33,672 bases of DNA from Acidobacteriaceae bacterium (GTDB lineage: Bacteria; Acidobacteriota; Terriglobia; Bryobacterales; Bryobacteraceae): the NCBI GenBank assembly GCA_019233375.1, contig JAFAMM010000131.1, positions 1 to 33,672 of the forward strand, given 5' to 3'. How positions within the stretch are numbered: position 1 is the first letter of the stretch; each line of letters opens with the position of its first letter. Positions 32,989-33,672 of the stretch are shown piece by piece. The position numbers were made by a program, and so were the translations under genes. The notes under the pieces were generated by a model. The model had not been told where the DNA came from, made no database searches, and was given only the letters and a program-made list of their open reading frames with translations.

Positions 32989-33672
32989 TTACATTACTTT
33001 CATCAAGATGAAAGTTAAATCATCGAATTGCACCGCATCCGCCATCCAGACTTTCAGCGCCTGCATGATGTTTGAGGCCATGTCGTTGATGGGCAGGTGA
33101 GCTGTCCGGCGTAGAAGCTCTTTGAGCCGCTCTTCCCCGAACTCTTCGTCATCGGGATTGTGAGCCTCGGTGACACCATCGCTGAAGGCAATCAATACAT
33201 CTCCTGTGTGCAGGTCAACGTGGGCTTCTTCATAAGAAGACTGTGCGAACATTCCGATTATCGTTCCGCCCGCCGCCAGTTCCTCTATGGGCGCCGCCGA
33301 AGCTACGAACGAAACGATGCCGTTCGCGTTGCAGGCCCGCAGCAGAAAAGGAGGGTTATGGCCGGCGTTCACATAGCGAAGGCGGCGCCGCTCTTCATCA
33401 AACTGTGCATAGAAGAACGTGGCATAGCTGTTCGAGCCCGTTGATCGATGCAGCAGCCGGTTCATCTTTCCGGCAAGATCAGCAAGCGATGCACCGTCAC
33501 CGGCTGCCAGGCTTCGCAGCGACGCCTGAACAACCGACATTATGAGCGCCGCGGCGATTCCCTTGCCTGCAACGTCCGCCAGCGCAATGCCGATCTGGTG
33601 TTTGCCGAGGTCGAGAAAATCGTAATAATCTCCTCCGACGCCGCGCGCTGGCAGACACATCCCCGCAAGCCG
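32989..33672 (-). CDS. SpoIIE/RsbU-type PP2C serine phosphatase domain (partial, N-terminus off window)
   Basis: This is the C-terminal 227 residues of a larger protein; the frame stays open to the right edge (RLAG before the track's Met), so the track start at 33660 is not a real start. The SpoIIE/RsbU PP2C motifs are clear: PARGVGGDYYDFLDL, GIALADVAGKGIAAALIMS with the metal-binding Asp, YVNAGHNPPFLL, and DVLIAFSDGVTEAHN. A short C-terminal stretch, FDDLTFILMKVM, ends the domain. Such phosphatases usually carry N-terminal sensor domains (PAS, GAF, HAMP or response receiver) and act in partner-switching control of sigma factors or cyclic regulation. The sensor part is off the window. Convergent with the aldo/keto reductase gene; 61 bp between them, no clear terminator. 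Confidence 0.92.
   Translation of the reverse strand, partial: RLAGMCLPARGVGGDYYDFLDLGKHQIGIALADVAGKGIAAALIMSVVQASLRSLAAGDGASLADLAGKMNRLLHRSTGSNSYATFFYAQFDEERRRLRYVNAGHNPPFLLRACNANGIVSFVASAAPIEELAAGGTIIGMFAQSSYEEAHVDLHTGDVLIAFSDGVTEAHNPDDEEFGEERLKELLRRTAHLPINDMASNIMQALKVWMADAVQFDDLTFILMKVM

Overview
The window looks like a chromosomal segment of an Acidobacteriota member, probably a Solibacter/Bryobacter-like lineage. This is an inference from gene content. Pointers are a ~1200-residue Oar-like TonB receptor with an N-terminal carboxypeptidase-regulatory domain, a VWA protein of the 'VWFA-related Acidobacterial domain' type, hopanoid cyclitol-ether genes (HpnI, HpnJ), several Tat-type signals and high GC. 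I see no rRNA, tRNA, CRISPR array, transposase or integrase; it reads as ordinary chromosome with lineage-specific accessory operons.

Layout. (1) 1-6167, minus: a three-gene operon of a Tat-exported FAD oxidoreductase (spermidine-dehydrogenase-like), a TonB-dependent receptor and a DUF5009/HGSNAT-like membrane protein cut by the window edge. A sigma70-like promoter and a LacI/PurR-type palindrome precede it. (2) 6310-10616, minus: two translationally coupled genes, an orphan secreted protein and an alkaline-phosphatase-superfamily enzyme with an internal coiled coil. (3) 10765-16769, plus: a heavy-metal RND efflux operon (small His-bearing membrane protein, TolC, adaptor, CzcA-like pump), divergent from (2) across a region with two perfect inverted repeats. 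(4) 16794-21388, minus: hpnJ, two half-size EamA/SMR-like membrane proteins, hpnI, a Skp/OmpH-like chaperone and a small membrane protein. (5) 21511-22332, minus: a LolA-like secreted protein. (6) 22512-29376, plus: esterase, ATP-grasp ligase, GCS2-type carboxylate-amine ligase, M29 aminopeptidase, a second divergent ATP-grasp-like protein, then phosphoglucomutase. (7) 29436-33672: VWA protein, amine-oxidase-like flavoprotein, Tat-exported aldo/keto reductase, and a SpoIIE-type phosphatase cut by the right edge.

The strongest candidate for a little-described system is region (6). Two different ATP-grasp-type proteins and a GCS2 ligase sit with a peptidase and an esterase in a tight co-directional array. 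This predicts synthesis and turnover of a small amide-linked (peptide-like) metabolite whose identity the sequence does not reveal. Second is region (4), where the hopanoid head-group genes hpnJ and hpnI flank a coupled pair of small transporter-like proteins and hpnK is absent from the window.

Many long ORFs in the supplied track are high-GC shadows. Several track starts use GTG or TTG upstream of a better ATG with a Shine-Dalgarno sequence; starts here were revised where the sequence supports it.
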